Shown: positions 8,659 to 18,143 of the stretch, piece after piece
How the letters are laid out: the number at the start of each line of letters is the position of its first letter
Numbering within the stretch: position 1 is the first letter of the stretch
NCBI RefSeq assembly: GCF_001413955.1
Contig: NZ_LCTZ01000002.1
Coordinates: 2,838,501-2,902,500 of the forward strand
Reading direction: 5' to 3'
Source of the DNA: Flagellimonas eckloniae
GTDB taxonomy: Bacteria; Bacteroidota; Bacteroidia; Flavobacteriales; Flavobacteriaceae
Length of the DNA stretch: 64,000 nucleotides
Notes under the pieces: generated by a model
Seen by the model: only the letters and a program-made list of their open reading frames with translations
The model's database searches: none
Told to the model about the DNA's origin: nothing
Translations under genes and position numbers: made by a program

Positions 8659-8901
8659 ATGGGATTAGTATATGCCTTATTGATTGGTGCATTAGCGGGT
8701 TGGCTAGCTGGCAAAATAATGAAGGGTGGTGGTTTTGGCGCACTATTGAACATTATTTTAGGGATTGTTGGAGGCATAGTGGGTAATTGGCTCTTTGGCA
8801 CCTTGGGGGTTCATATTGGCTCTGGAATTGTGGGTGACCTTATAACTGGAGTTATTGGGGCGGTAGTAATACTTTTTGTTGCTGGCCTCTTTAAAAAATA
8901 A
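8659..8901 (+). CDS. GlsB/YeaQ/YmgE-family stress membrane protein
   Basis: 80 residues with three glycine-rich hydrophobic segments, including ALAGWLAGKIMKGGG and LNIILGIVGGIVGNWLFG. This is the transglycosylase-associated (GlsB/YeaQ/YmgE) pattern and normal family length. Members are small inner-membrane proteins linked to general stress and acid response in other bacteria. The biochemical role is unknown. It is transcribed alone. Confidence 0.9.
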   Translation: MGLVYALLIGALAGWLAGKIMKGGGFGALLNIILGIVGGIVGNWLFGTLGVHIGSGIVGDLITGVIGAVVILFVAGLFKK

Positions 8902-8986
8902 CATTTATTTACGTTTATTTTATCAGCGCACAAGCCACTTTTTTTATCCCTTTTGGATTGTTACTTTTACGCCTTAAAAATTAAGT

Positions 8987-9955
8987 ATGTCCAGAATTTT
9001 AACCGGAATTCAAAGTACAGGCACTCCTCACCTAGGAAATATTTTAGGGGCAATAATGCCAGCCATTCAAATGGCACAAGACCCACAAAACGAGTCTTTC
9101 CTTTTTATTGCGGATATGCATTCCCTCACCCAAATAAAAAACGGAGAAGAACTTAGACAAAACACTTATGCAACCGCTGCAACCTGGTTGGCCTTTGGCC
9201 TGGATGTTGAAAAAACCGTTTTCTACAGGCAAAGTGATGTGCCTCAGGTAACAGAACTTGCCTGGTACCTTAGCTGCTTTTTTCCGTATCAGCGACTTAC
9301 ATTGGCACATTCTTTTAAGGACAAAGCAAATCGATTGGAAGACGTAAACTCTGGACTTTTTTCCTATCCTATGTTAATGGCTGCAGATATTCTCCTGTAT
9401 GATGCCAATATTGTTCCCGTAGGGAAAGATCAATTACAGCATCTGGAAATGACAAGAGACGTGGCTTCGCGATTCCATAGTCAATTGGGAGAAACTTTTG
9501 TGCTTCCCGAAGCTAAGGTGCAAGAAGAAACCATGTACATTCCAGGTACTGATGGAGAAAAAATGAGCAAGAGTAAGGGAAATCTCATCAACCTATTTCA
9601 ACCAGATAAAAAGTTGCGCAAACAAATTATGGGAATTGTTACTGACAGCACACCCATGGAAGAACCCAAAGACCCTACCTCCGACAACGTATTTGCCCTT
9701 TATAAAATACTGGCGCAACATGACCAAATTGAGGAGATGAGTGCCAATTATTTAGCTGGAAATTATGGATATGGCCATGCCAAACAGGCGCTTTACGAAG
9801 TTATCCTAAACAAGTTTGAAGAGCCACGGGAAAAATTTGAATACTACATGAACCATCTTAATGAAGTTGATGAAATTCTTGCTATTGGTGCTGAAAAAGC
9901 CAAAAAAGTTGCTGAGAAGGTTTTAGAGCGTGTCCGTGAGAAGTTAGGATACTAG
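8987..9955 (+). CDS. trpS: tryptophan--tRNA ligase
   Basis: 322 residues, the normal length for bacterial TrpRS. The class I signatures are TGTPHLGN (residues 11-18, the HIGH equivalent) and KMSKS (192-196). It charges tRNA-Trp in the cytoplasm. The tryptophan pocket region around LFIADMHSLT and the MAADILLYDANIVPVGKDQ stretch are family-typical. It is a single gene in its own unit. Confidence 0.97.
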   Translation: MSRILTGIQSTGTPHLGNILGAIMPAIQMAQDPQNESFLFIADMHSLTQIKNGEELRQNTYATAATWLAFGLDVEKTVFYRQSDVPQVTELAWYLSCFFPYQRLTLAHSFKDKANRLEDVNSGLFSYPMLMAADILLYDANIVPVGKDQLQHLEMTRDVASRFHSQLGETFVLPEAKVQEETMYIPGTDGEKMSKSKGNLINLFQPDKKLRKQIMGIVTDSTPMEEPKDPTSDNVFALYKILAQHDQIEEMSANYLAGNYGYGHAKQALYEVILNKFEEPREKFEYYMNHLNEVDEILAIGAEKAKKVAEKVLERVREKLGY

Positions 9956-10050
9956 ATATTTACTTTATAAAAAGTTATATTTTGTACTTCAACGTTAAAG
10001 TTTTTTCAAATATATTCTAAACAACATATCTTACAGTCTATCTTCAACAT

Positions 10051-12558
10051 ATGCAAATGAAGAAAAAGACGGTATTTGTTATAGCGATTTTTTTGCTGTT
10101 TCGACTTGCACAAACCAGCGCCCAAGAAAATCAAATTTTCCAAAACGTAATTAGTAAACTAGCCTCTTACACCAATAAGCATAGTCCCGAAAAAACATAT
10201 ATACATACAGATAAGGAATTCTATACCAACGGAGAGACCATCTGGTTCAAAGTATATCTGGTTGATGGTATTGCCCATACGCCAAGTAAAAAAAGTAAGG
10301 TAATTTATGTTGATCTCTTAAATCTACAGGATAGTATTGTTGCTCAGAGAAAACTATACGTAGATTATGGTTTTGGCACACACGGAGATATCGAAATACC
10401 GGAAACTGCTGATCAAGGCACTTATAGATTACGTTCCTACACTACATATATGTTGAACGAAAAAGAGCCTTTTTTCTTTTCAAAAGAAATCCATATTTGG
10501 GCACAACAAACAAATGATGATGAGCCTTTTGTAACTGTAGACACTTTAGCACAAGAAAGCATATCTAACATAAAACATCAAAGGCCCACTATTCAATTTT
10601 TTCCGGAAGGAGGAAATCTTGTAAATGGAATACTGAACAAGCTAGGGATAAAAGTCACCAATACTCAAGGAATAGGCATATCCCTTGAAGGAAGTATTGT
10701 TGATCAAGACAACAATATGGTTTCCCCTTTCAAGACCTTTGATCACGGTTTGGGTACAGCTTTATATAAACCAGAACCTGGAAAGTCCTATTATGCCAGC
10801 ATTTTAATTAATGGCAATGAAGAAAAGTATGCTATGCCACTTCCTTTGAAAAAAGGATATGTGTTAAACGCAAACAACAATGGAGAATCTGTTACCCTCA
10901 GGGTGGCTACAAACCATAAAAGTGGTTTACTGGGGACTTTACTTGTTGGTCATATGCGCGGATATACTTTTTTTAACCGCATTGAAAAATCCAATGACAC
11001 AAAGTATTCCGTTAGATTATTTACCAAAGACCTGGGCAATGGAGTAGCACATTTTACCCTATTTACAGCTGAAGGTGAGCCTGTTTGTGAAAGATTGATT
11101 TTTGTTGATGGCGAGAACGGAAAAGCCGCTCTTTCAACAAAAACGGATGCCAAAAAATATGAAAAAAGAGACAAGGTATCCGTGGAAATAGCACTCAATG
11201 ACTTAAAAAACAGCCCATTGAGCGGAAGCCTCTCGTCAAGTATAATTAAGACCCCCAACAAGACTAAAAAAAATTCCAACATTGTAAGTTGGTTACTGTT
11301 GAATTCAGATATTGGCATGACCGGTTTTGATCCTGACCTTTTCTTGGAAGATGATAGTTACACCAAAAATCATCTTCTAGATATGTTGATGCTAACACAT
11401 GGCTGGCGTAGGTTTATTTGGAAAGATTTCTTGAACAGCAAGGTTAACAAACAGCTGGCTTTTGAACCTGAAAAAGGAATCATGATAAGAGGCCAAACCA
11501 CTAGTTTTAGAAATAAATACAGCCCCAAGACCTCTTGGGTTACCCTAAGTACTTTAGATCCTTTTGTGTATCAGGAGAAAAAGCCCACAAATTTCCAGGG
11601 CAATTTTAGCTTTGGTCCTTTTGCTTTCCAAGATACCATACAGGCTTTTGTGAAAGCTGTCCCTGTAAGTGAATCAAAAAAAATAAGGGACAATGAACTA
11701 GCCATTCATGCTGATGACTTTTTGCTTAAAGTGCCAATTGAAAATCAAAAACCCCTAGTACATGAAACTATAAGGTTTGACTTTCCAAAAGCATATAAAG
11801 AACTGGCTTACAACAGGGAATTGAACGATTTTAAGTATAATCCAAAAGTAACCCAGCTTAAGGAAGTAACTGTAAAAGCTAAAAAAAAGACCCGTGAAGA
11901 AATTATTGATGAACAGATAAATAAAATTGCAATTTATGGAACTCCTGATAATCGTGTTTTCGCAGATTCTATTATGGGTTCGGCGGCATTAGGCGTATTT
12001 GATTTGCTAAGGAACATTGCAGGAGTACAGGTCGTTGGTTCGTACCCAGATCAAAACGTTCGGATTAGGGGAGCTGCAAGCTTCAGTTCATCTCCCTCTC
12101 CATTATTTCTTTTGGATGGTATTGAAGTTGATGTTGGATTTGTCGGTGCTATGCTAGCTATAGAAGTAGAGCTTATAGATGTGTTAAAGGGCCCTAGCGC
12201 TGCCATTTATGGATCTCGTGCTGCTAATGGTGTAATTGCTATCTATTCAAAAGGTACAATCTGGATAGATAATAATAAACGGCAACCTTCACCTGGAATA
12301 GCTACCTTTAAAGTAGATGGTTTTTATAAGGTGCGGGAATTTTATAGTCCAAATTACGATGTTCCAAAACCAAAGCATGAACAGGGAGATTATAGGACCA
12401 CTTTACATTGGCAACCTAATATTGATGTAGATACCAATGGAAAATCAAATTTTAGTTTTTTTACCAATGATGTTCCAGGTGAATATCTGATAAAAGTTGA
12501 GGGGATAACTTTGGATGGCAGACCAGTTAGTGCTGTACAGCATTTTGAAGTGGATTGA
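10051..12558 (+). CDS. MG2-like protein with C-terminal TonB-plug domain but no barrel
   Basis: 835 residues. A signal peptide (about 1-25, ending in TSA-Q) precedes a macroglobulin-like MG2 domain (about 45-150; SPEKTYIHTDKEFYTNGETIWFK is characteristic, quoted in part as YIHTDKEFYTNGETIWFK) and further beta-sandwich segments. Residues about 650-745 form a TonB-receptor plug (LLRNIAGVQV, VRIRGAASF, LFLLDGIEVD, IDVLKGPSAAIYGSRAANGV). No 22-strand barrel follows; the protein ends about 90 residues later. Related flavobacterial proteins are annotated as TonB-dependent receptor plug-domain proteins. It probably acts at the periplasmic face of the outer membrane, with an unknown partner. The ATG two codons downstream is an equally good start. 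Confidence 0.8.
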   Translation: MQMKKKTVFVIAIFLLFRLAQTSAQENQIFQNVISKLASYTNKHSPEKTYIHTDKEFYTNGETIWFKVYLVDGIAHTPSKKSKVIYVDLLNLQDSIVAQRKLYVDYGFGTHGDIEIPETADQGTYRLRSYTTYMLNEKEPFFFSKEIHIWAQQTNDDEPFVTVDTLAQESISNIKHQRPTIQFFPEGGNLVNGILNKLGIKVTNTQGIGISLEGSIVDQDNNMVSPFKTFDHGLGTALYKPEPGKSYYASILINGNEEKYAMPLPLKKGYVLNANNNGESVTLRVATNHKSGLLGTLLVGHMRGYTFFNRIEKSNDTKYSVRLFTKDLGNGVAHFTLFTAEGEPVCERLIFVDGENGKAALSTKTDAKKYEKRDKVSVEIALNDLKNSPLSGSLSSSIIKTPNKTKKNSNIVSWLLLNSDIGMTGFDPDLFLEDDSYTKNHLLDMLMLTHGWRRFIWKDFLNSKVNKQLAFEPEKGIMIRGQTTSFRNKYSPKTSWVTLSTLDPFVYQEKKPTNFQGNFSFGPFAFQDTIQAFVKAVPVSESKKIRDNELAIHADDFLLKVPIENQKPLVHETIRFDFPKAYKELAYNRELNDFKYNPKVTQLKEVTVKAKKKTREEIIDEQINKIAIYGTPDNRVFADSIMGSAALGVFDLLRNIAGVQVVGSYPDQNVRIRGAASFSSSPSPLFLLDGIEVDVGFVGAMLAIEVELIDVLKGPSAAIYGSRAANGVIAIYSKGTIWIDNNKRQPSPGIATFKVDGFYKVREFYSPNYDVPKPKHEQGDYRTTLHWQPNIDVDTNGKSNFSFFTNDVPGEYLIKVEGITLDGRPVSAVQHFEVD

Positions 12559-12569
12559 TCGCGAAAATA

Positions 12570-13676
12570 CTATATAGCTTCAAACATCTTTCCTGGCAAT
12601 GGACGCACCAATCCCTTCATTTCCATATTAAAAAGTGTTGATGAAACCTTGAAAACAGGAATTTTGCACTCCAAAGCAATCAAATCCAATAGTTGTTTTC
12701 CAGTAGATTGCAGATAGTGATAGATAGATTGTTCCGTTTCATCCAATTCTGCAAACAACTTTTTTTGCACACTGGGTCTTTTGGCGTTCTCCTCCAATTC
12801 CCATCCCAAATTATAGATGAGTTCTGCTGCAGAGGTCAATATATGTGCCTTTTGGTATTTGATCAAATCATTGCACCCTTTACTGAATTTATCCGTAGAT
12901 CTTCCTGGAACTGCAAAGACTTCGCGGTTATATCCATTTGCCAAATCGGCAGTGACCAAACTGCCTCCTTTTTCTGCTGATTCCACTACTACAGTAGCTT
13001 CGCTCAATCCAGCAATGATTCTATTTCGTTTTAGAAAATTCTCTCGGTCAGGACTACTTGTGCTCCAAAATTCCGTAAAAAACCCTCCATTTTTTTCTAT
13101 GGTAGAAACATATTTCTTATGTGCTTTGGGGTAAATCTGGTTTAACCCATGAGCCAAGCAACCTATGGTTTGTAATCCTTTTTCCATAGCTGCTTTTTGA
13201 ATTGCTATGTCCACGCCATAGGCAAAACCACTCACTATAATGGGGTTTAAAGGGGCTATTTCTTCAATAAAGGACTCACAGAAATCAACACCATAACCTG
13301 TAACGTTGCGTGTACCCACAACACTGATGATTTTTCGGTTTTTTAAATCAATATTCCCGCTTTTAAAAAGTAATATTGGCCGATCTGCACAGTGTTTCAA
13401 GTATTCAGGATAATCTTCATCTGTGAAATATGAAAATGCAATCTTTTCCTTGAGAAGATAGTTGTACTCTGCCTCAGCTTCATCAATATAGTTGGCATTA
13501 TGAAATCCTTTAAGGGTTAGGATGCCAATGCCGTCAATTTTTAAGAGATGGTGTATTTTATCCTCAAAAACTGCTGTTGGACTGCCACAATGGGCAATCA
13601 TTCTCTTTGCTAGTACATTGCCAATATTTGGAATTGCCTGTAGCCGAAGTGCGGCTATTATTTCACTTTCAGTCAT
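12570..13676 (-). CDS. dprA: DNA-processing protein DprA
   Basis: 368 residues. It has an N-terminal helix-hairpin-helix/SAM-like region (about 1-75; IPNIGNVLAKRMI), a central Rossmann-like DprA domain (about 80-290; VVGTRNVTGYG, GFAYGVD, FAVPGRSTDKFSKGCNDLI), and a C-terminal winged-helix domain (about 300-365). DprA loads RecA on incoming single-stranded DNA during natural transformation. No other competence genes are adjacent. It is divergent from the SPOR protein. Confidence 0.95.
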   Translation of the reverse strand: MTESEIIAALRLQAIPNIGNVLAKRMIAHCGSPTAVFEDKIHHLLKIDGIGILTLKGFHNANYIDEAEAEYNYLLKEKIAFSYFTDEDYPEYLKHCADRPILLFKSGNIDLKNRKIISVVGTRNVTGYGVDFCESFIEEIAPLNPIIVSGFAYGVDIAIQKAAMEKGLQTIGCLAHGLNQIYPKAHKKYVSTIEKNGGFFTEFWSTSSPDRENFLKRNRIIAGLSEATVVVESAEKGGSLVTADLANGYNREVFAVPGRSTDKFSKGCNDLIKYQKAHILTSAAELIYNLGWELEENAKRPSVQKKLFAELDETEQSIYHYLQSTGKQLLDLIALECKIPVFKVSSTLFNMEMKGLVRPLPGKMFEAI

Positions 13677-13780
13677 GTAGTAAATAGGTTAAGTTGTTCA
13701 CAAATTACAAAATTTCAAATGTTAATAAAAAGTGATGAGGTCTATTTTGTGCTCTACCTTTTTTTATAATATTTGTGCAA

Positions 13781-14725
13781 ATGCGGATTGACTCTTACAT
13801 AGAAGAACTTTTATACGATTATAACTGTGTTGTTGTCCCTGGTTTTGGGGCATTTTTGGCACATGGGAAATCAGCGGAGTTTGATGCGAAGACCAACACA
13901 TTGGTTCCTCCTACCAAAACAGTTTCCTTTAATGCCCAATTATCCAAGAACGATGGTCTTTTAGTTTCCCACATTGCTAAAGTAAAGCACTTGGGATACG
14001 AAGAATTGTTACAAGAGGTGGAAAACGAGGGTGAACTATGGAACAAAAAACTGAATCAAGGTGAGAGTATTGAACTTTACGGTGTTGGTAAGCTTTGGTT
14101 GAATGAAAATCAAAAAATTCAATTCCAGCCAGAAAACAAAATCAACTACCTAACCTCTTCCTTTGGTTTGTCGGCATTTACCGCCACTCCTATTCAACGT
14201 GAAGTTTTGAAAGAGGAGGTTGAAGAATTGGAGGAAAAGATTCCGTTTATTATCACTCCTGAGAAAAGAGAAGAATCTTCTTTTAGACCTTGGTTAAAAT
14301 ATGCAGCTGTTTTATTGATTTCCTTATCATTGGGTGTTACTTCGTACAATACGTATACTGATTTTCAACAAAAACAAATAGCAGCACAACAGGATGCCCA
14401 ACAGGAAATTTCCCGCCATATACAAGAAGCTACTTTTTTTGAAAGTGCTCCACTGGAACTTCCCTCAATCAACATTAAAGTAAATAAAAAGCAGCTAGGA
14501 AAACATCATGTTATTGCAGGTGCTTTTAGAATTGAAAAAAATGCCGAAAAGAAGGTAAGACTTCTTAAGGAAAAGGGATATAATGCATTTTATTTAGGAA
14601 CAAATAAGTTTGGCCTTCACCAAGTTGCTTATGATAGTTTTGAAAACCCTAAGGAAGCCCTAAGCTACTTAAGAAAAATTAAACGAACCGTTTCTGCGGA
14701 TGCTTGGTTGTTGTCTGAGAAATAG
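13781..14725 (+). CDS. HU-CCDC81-type / SPOR-domain transmembrane protein
   Basis: About 314 residues from ATG 13781 (a GTG lies two codons upstream). The N-terminus (about 1-125; YIEELLYDYNCVVVPGFGAF) matches the duplicated HU-like CCDC81 domain found in Bacteroidota. A single membrane helix follows (about 173-192, before TSYNTYTDF). The C-terminus (about 240-314; HHVIAGAFRIEKNAEKKVRL) is a SPOR domain, which binds denuded peptidoglycan at division sites. The layout places a nucleoid-protein-like domain in the cytoplasm and a glycan-binding domain in the periplasm. A DNA/envelope link is inference. Confidence 0.85.
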   Translation: MRIDSYIEELLYDYNCVVVPGFGAFLAHGKSAEFDAKTNTLVPPTKTVSFNAQLSKNDGLLVSHIAKVKHLGYEELLQEVENEGELWNKKLNQGESIELYGVGKLWLNENQKIQFQPENKINYLTSSFGLSAFTATPIQREVLKEEVEELEEKIPFIITPEKREESSFRPWLKYAAVLLISLSLGVTSYNTYTDFQQKQIAAQQDAQQEISRHIQEATFFESAPLELPSINIKVNKKQLGKHHVIAGAFRIEKNAEKKVRLLKEKGYNAFYLGTNKFGLHQVAYDSFENPKEALSYLRKIKRTVSADAWLLSEK

Positions 14726-14782
14726 TTATTGTTTCTTTAAATCCATAGTTCACTTCAATATCTTTGCCCAAAAGAACAAGGC

Positions 14783-15295
14783 ATGCGTCCAAAAACTCCT
14801 AATGATTCTCGTACGTTGATGACCGATATGGTTTTACCCAGCGAGACCAATCCTTTAAACAATCTTTTTGGCGGTGAACTTTTGGCCAGGATGGATCGTG
14901 CAGCCAGTATTGCTGCAAGAAGACATAGCCGAAGAATAACGGTTACGGCATCGGTAAACCATGTTGCATTCAACCGTTCAGTCCCCTTAGGAAGTGTAGT
15001 GACCGTTGAGGCAGCTGTTTCAAGGGCATTTAAAACATCAATGGAAATATTTATTGATGTGTGGATGGAAGACCGCTTTACCGGGGAACGTACCAAGGCC
15101 AATGAGGCTATTTATACTTTTGTTGCTGTTGACGATACCGGAATCCCAACTGAAGTTCCACCGCTACAACCGGAAACAGATTTGGAAAAGGAACGTTTTG
15201 CCGCTGCCCTTAGAAGAAAACAACTGAGTTTGGTCCTGGCGGGAAAAATGAAACCTTCAGACGCTACAGAGCTTAGGGCCTTGTTTACGTCCTAA
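14783..15295 (+). CDS. acyl-CoA thioesterase, hotdog fold
   Basis: 170 residues. A single hotdog domain (about 8-125) contains NPLNNLFGGELLARMD and VNHVAFNRSVPLGS, the signature of the YciA/ACOT group of acyl-CoA hydrolases. It hydrolyses acyl-CoA to free acid and CoA; chain-length preference cannot be read from the sequence. The last 45 residues form a helical tail. It is convergent with the aldo/keto reductase, with three bases between the stops. Confidence 0.9.
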   Translation: MRPKTPNDSRTLMTDMVLPSETNPLNNLFGGELLARMDRAASIAARRHSRRITVTASVNHVAFNRSVPLGSVVTVEAAVSRAFKTSMEIFIDVWMEDRFTGERTKANEAIYTFVAVDDTGIPTEVPPLQPETDLEKERFAAALRRKQLSLVLAGKMKPSDATELRALFTS

Positions 15296-15298
15296 ATC

Positions 15299-16135
15299 CT
15301 AGAAATCAAAATTGTCAGGATCGGGACCAAATCTTTGCCCCTTGTCTAGACTATCCAGTAGTTGAACATCTTCTGGTGTCAATTCAAAGTCAAAAATAGT
15401 GGCGTTGGAAATAATTCGCTCTTTCTTAACAGATTTAGGAATAGTGACCACCCCTTTTTGAAGGTCCCAATGTAAAACAATTTGGGCTACCGTCTTATCA
15501 TATTTATTTGCCAAATCCTTTAGAACATCCAAATCAAAGATTTTCCCCTGCATCATTGGCGACCAAGCTTCATATTGAATTCCTTTTTGATTGCAAAAAT
15601 CAACCAATTCCTGCTGCACCAGATACGGATGAAATTCCATTTGATTCACCATGGGCACTATATCGGCTTCGGTCAATAAATCCTCTATGTGATGTTGCAG
15701 AAAATTACTTACTCCAATAGAACGAACCCTTTTTTCATTGTAAAGACGTTCCATTGCCCTCCATGTCTCCTTAGATCTGTCTCCCTTTGGCCAATGAATC
15801 AAATAAAGGTCCAGATAATCCATTCCCAACCGCTCCAAGCTATCATCAAACGCTTTTAACGTAGTATCGTATCCTTGATCACTATTCCATACCTTACTTA
15901 CAACAAAAACGTCTTTTCTTTCTATATTGCTTTCCTCGACTCCTATCCCTACTCCTTTTTCGTTATTATAAATTGATGCTGTATCAATATGTCTATAACC
16001 ATGGTTCAATGCCTCCTTTACAGCATTGGTTACTTCATTGCCGTCTTTTGATAAATAAACTCCTAGGCCAAAATATGGCATTTGAACCCCATTGTGTAGT
16101 TCAAATGTTCCCTGTAAATCCGTTATTTTCTTCAT
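15299..16135 (-). CDS. aldo/keto reductase
   Basis: 278 residues, a compact AKR barrel. The catalytic tetrad appears as Asp and Tyr in DTASIYNNE, Lys in VVSKVW, and His in YLIHWP. NADPH-binding residues sit near the C-terminus (VTIPKSVKKERIISN). It resembles 2,5-diketo-gluconate/methylglyoxal reductases that reduce small carbonyls, but the substrate is not determined. It starts three bases after the envC-like stop in the same direction, so it may be the last gene of the 20119-15299 leftward run. Confidence 0.9.
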   Translation of the reverse strand: MKKITDLQGTFELHNGVQMPYFGLGVYLSKDGNEVTNAVKEALNHGYRHIDTASIYNNEKGVGIGVEESNIERKDVFVVSKVWNSDQGYDTTLKAFDDSLERLGMDYLDLYLIHWPKGDRSKETWRAMERLYNEKRVRSIGVSNFLQHHIEDLLTEADIVPMVNQMEFHPYLVQQELVDFCNQKGIQYEAWSPMMQGKIFDLDVLKDLANKYDKTVAQIVLHWDLQKGVVTIPKSVKKERIISNATIFDFELTPEDVQLLDSLDKGQRFGPDPDNFDF

Positions 16136-16138
16136 ATG

Positions 16139-17362
16139 CTACAATTGATATATCCAATCCTCTGGGTTTAACCGATTGGAATCTTGATAAAGATAAAACT
16201 TCAACTTTGTTGTACCATCAAACCGATTGGTATTAATGTCGCCAAGTACTTCTTTTACCACTACTTTATCTCCTTTCTTTACATATACATTTGATAAGTT
16301 GTAATACGTACTTATATAATTTCCATGTTTTATCGTAACTCCTCTACTCCCACCAGGAACAGATATTATTGCGATAACTTCTCCTTCAAAAATGGCCCTT
16401 GCTTTACTTCCCTGATCAGTAGCTATGGTAACGCCGTTGTTTCTATGTTTTATCCCAGGGTATAACTTATCACTGTAAACCCCATATCCTTGGCTTTTTA
16501 CACCTTTCTCAACAGGCCAGATAAGTTTTCCTTTATTGGCAGAAAAGTTATTGGCCACCAACTTGGCTTCTGGAGTCAAAACAAATTTTGTGCTACTAGA
16601 TTTTCCCGCTTTTTTGTTTGTGCTAACAATCGCGCTTTTAATAAGTCGTTCAATTGCTCTATCTATTTTACGGGCCTCCTTTTGCTTTTGCGCAATGGCG
16701 GCAGTGTACTTAGTTTCATTTTGTCGTATACTTCGTAACAAGTTCTTTTGCGATTCTATTTCATTGAACAGATTAGCCTTGACCTTTTTATTTTCTGCCA
16801 ATAATTGCTCCTTAGTTTTCCGTTGTAAGACCAAATCCCTATTGAGAGTGGCCAACTCATCAGCCTTTTTAATGATATCTTCCCCTTGCTTCTTTCTATG
16901 CTTGGCATATTGCTCCATATATTGAAGTCGCTTAAAAGCTTGAAAAAAGTTTTCAGCAGACAACAGAAACATTAGCCTATTGCTTTGCGACTTATTCTGA
17001 TATGATTTTTGGATAAGATTGGCATAATCATCTCGTAAAATCTTCAGGTCTTCACGAAGCTTACTTATACTTCTGATGTTCACATTAATTTGTCTGTTGA
17101 GCAAATTGGATTGTTGGTTTGTTACCCGAATAAGCTCCTGTCTTACATTGATTCTTTTATCCAAGGCTTCCATTTGGTCCAAAACATTGCCCTTTTCCTT
17201 CTTCTCGGCAAAGAGCAATCTATTGATTTCCTTTATTTCCTTTTGTAATCGTTCCCGTTTTGCTTCCAACGCTTTTTGCTCGCTGGTTTGTGCCAGGGTT
17301 GATGTAGAAAAAAAACAAATAAAAATCAGTAAATGAATGCAATATGAAATTTTATTTAACAT
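16139..17362 (-). CDS. envC: EnvC-like murein hydrolase activator (coiled coil plus degenerate LytM)
   Basis: 407 residues. The signal peptide (1-24) is followed by a long coiled coil (about 25-250; repeated E/K/L heptads) and a C-terminal LytM/M23 domain (about 285-405). In active M23 enzymes the zinc ligands are HxxxD and HxH. Here the first site reads HRNNG and the last reads KFY, so the zinc site is missing, as in E. coli EnvC, which activates amidases instead of cutting itself. It is one base apart from the DUF4292 gene and likely in an operon with it. Confidence 0.88.
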   Translation of the reverse strand: MLNKISYCIHLLIFICFFSTSTLAQTSEQKALEAKRERLQKEIKEINRLLFAEKKEKGNVLDQMEALDKRINVRQELIRVTNQQSNLLNRQINVNIRSISKLREDLKILRDDYANLIQKSYQNKSQSNRLMFLLSAENFFQAFKRLQYMEQYAKHRKKQGEDIIKKADELATLNRDLVLQRKTKEQLLAENKKVKANLFNEIESQKNLLRSIRQNETKYTAAIAQKQKEARKIDRAIERLIKSAIVSTNKKAGKSSSTKFVLTPEAKLVANNFSANKGKLIWPVEKGVKSQGYGVYSDKLYPGIKHRNNGVTIATDQGSKARAIFEGEVIAIISVPGGSRGVTIKHGNYISTYYNLSNVYVKKGDKVVVKEVLGDINTNRFDGTTKLKFYLYQDSNRLNPEDWIYQL

Positions 17363-17363
17363 A

Positions 17364-18143
17364 TTACTTTAATATAATTTCATTATACCCTTTTGGAACT
17401 TTATATGGAAAATTCAAAGATTTATCCAGTTCCATGTTTTTAAAACTTAAATCTATAGTTGTTCTATCTTGATTTTCTGCCGCAACAATCTGGATTTCAT
17501 CTGGAAGTATCTTTCCTAAAATATCTTGATAGGTATATTTTGCTTGTAGTCGTCTGTCTTCTTCCGGTTGTGCAACTTCTTGTGAGGAAATTTTAAAGTT
17601 TTTGGGTTCCAACTGAAATAATATTTTAAACAGTTCCTTTGCTCTTTTCGGTTTTAATTGATAATCGCCTTCACTGATTGCAGAAGTGTATTTGTCCTCT
17701 CTCAAATCAAAAACTGCGTTGCCCAATAACAAATTTTGAACCTTTTCAAAATCAAGCTCAGTTCTTAGTAGGTCGCTTAGATAGCTAAAATCTCCATCAA
17801 AATACTCTCCCTGTAACTTATTATAGAAAGACACCTTTTCCGGAGTAATATGTGCCTTAACCATCCCAAATGGGGCACTTATCCAAATTACTTTATTCTT
17901 CTCCATTCTAAGGCTGACATTCACTCCTTGGCTTTTTTCACCATCCGAGTAATCAATTTTTACCTTCCCGCTCAAAGTTTTAAAGTCAACCTGATTGGCA
18001 TAATGGTTTTCTATAATCCGTTTTGCCGAAATTCCAGAATCAACTTCACCGCCAGATACAGCCTTTGTGCTTTTGCAAGAACTTAAAACCAGTGCCATTA
18101 AAAGCAAGGTGATGGATTGTCTTTGTATTTGAAATAACTGCAT
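17364..18143 (-). CDS. DUF4292 lipoprotein
   Basis: 259 residues with signal peptide and lipobox LVLSSC (Cys about residue 23), then CKSTKAVSGG. The body (about 45-255) alternates strands as in the DUF4292 family, whose beta-sheet resembles lipid-binding periplasmic folds such as LolB/LolA. That resemblance is inference. Start and stop overlap the upstream TPR gene as TAATG, so translation is likely coupled. The order TPR - DUF4292 - EnvC is common in Flavobacteriia and suggests a cell-envelope role. Confidence 0.82.
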   Translation of the reverse strand: MQLFQIQRQSITLLLMALVLSSCKSTKAVSGGEVDSGISAKRIIENHYANQVDFKTLSGKVKIDYSDGEKSQGVNVSLRMEKNKVIWISAPFGMVKAHITPEKVSFYNKLQGEYFDGDFSYLSDLLRTELDFEKVQNLLLGNAVFDLREDKYTSAISEGDYQLKPKRAKELFKILFQLEPKNFKISSQEVAQPEEDRRLQAKYTYQDILGKILPDEIQIVAAENQDRTTIDLSFKNMELDKSLNFPYKVPKGYNEIILK

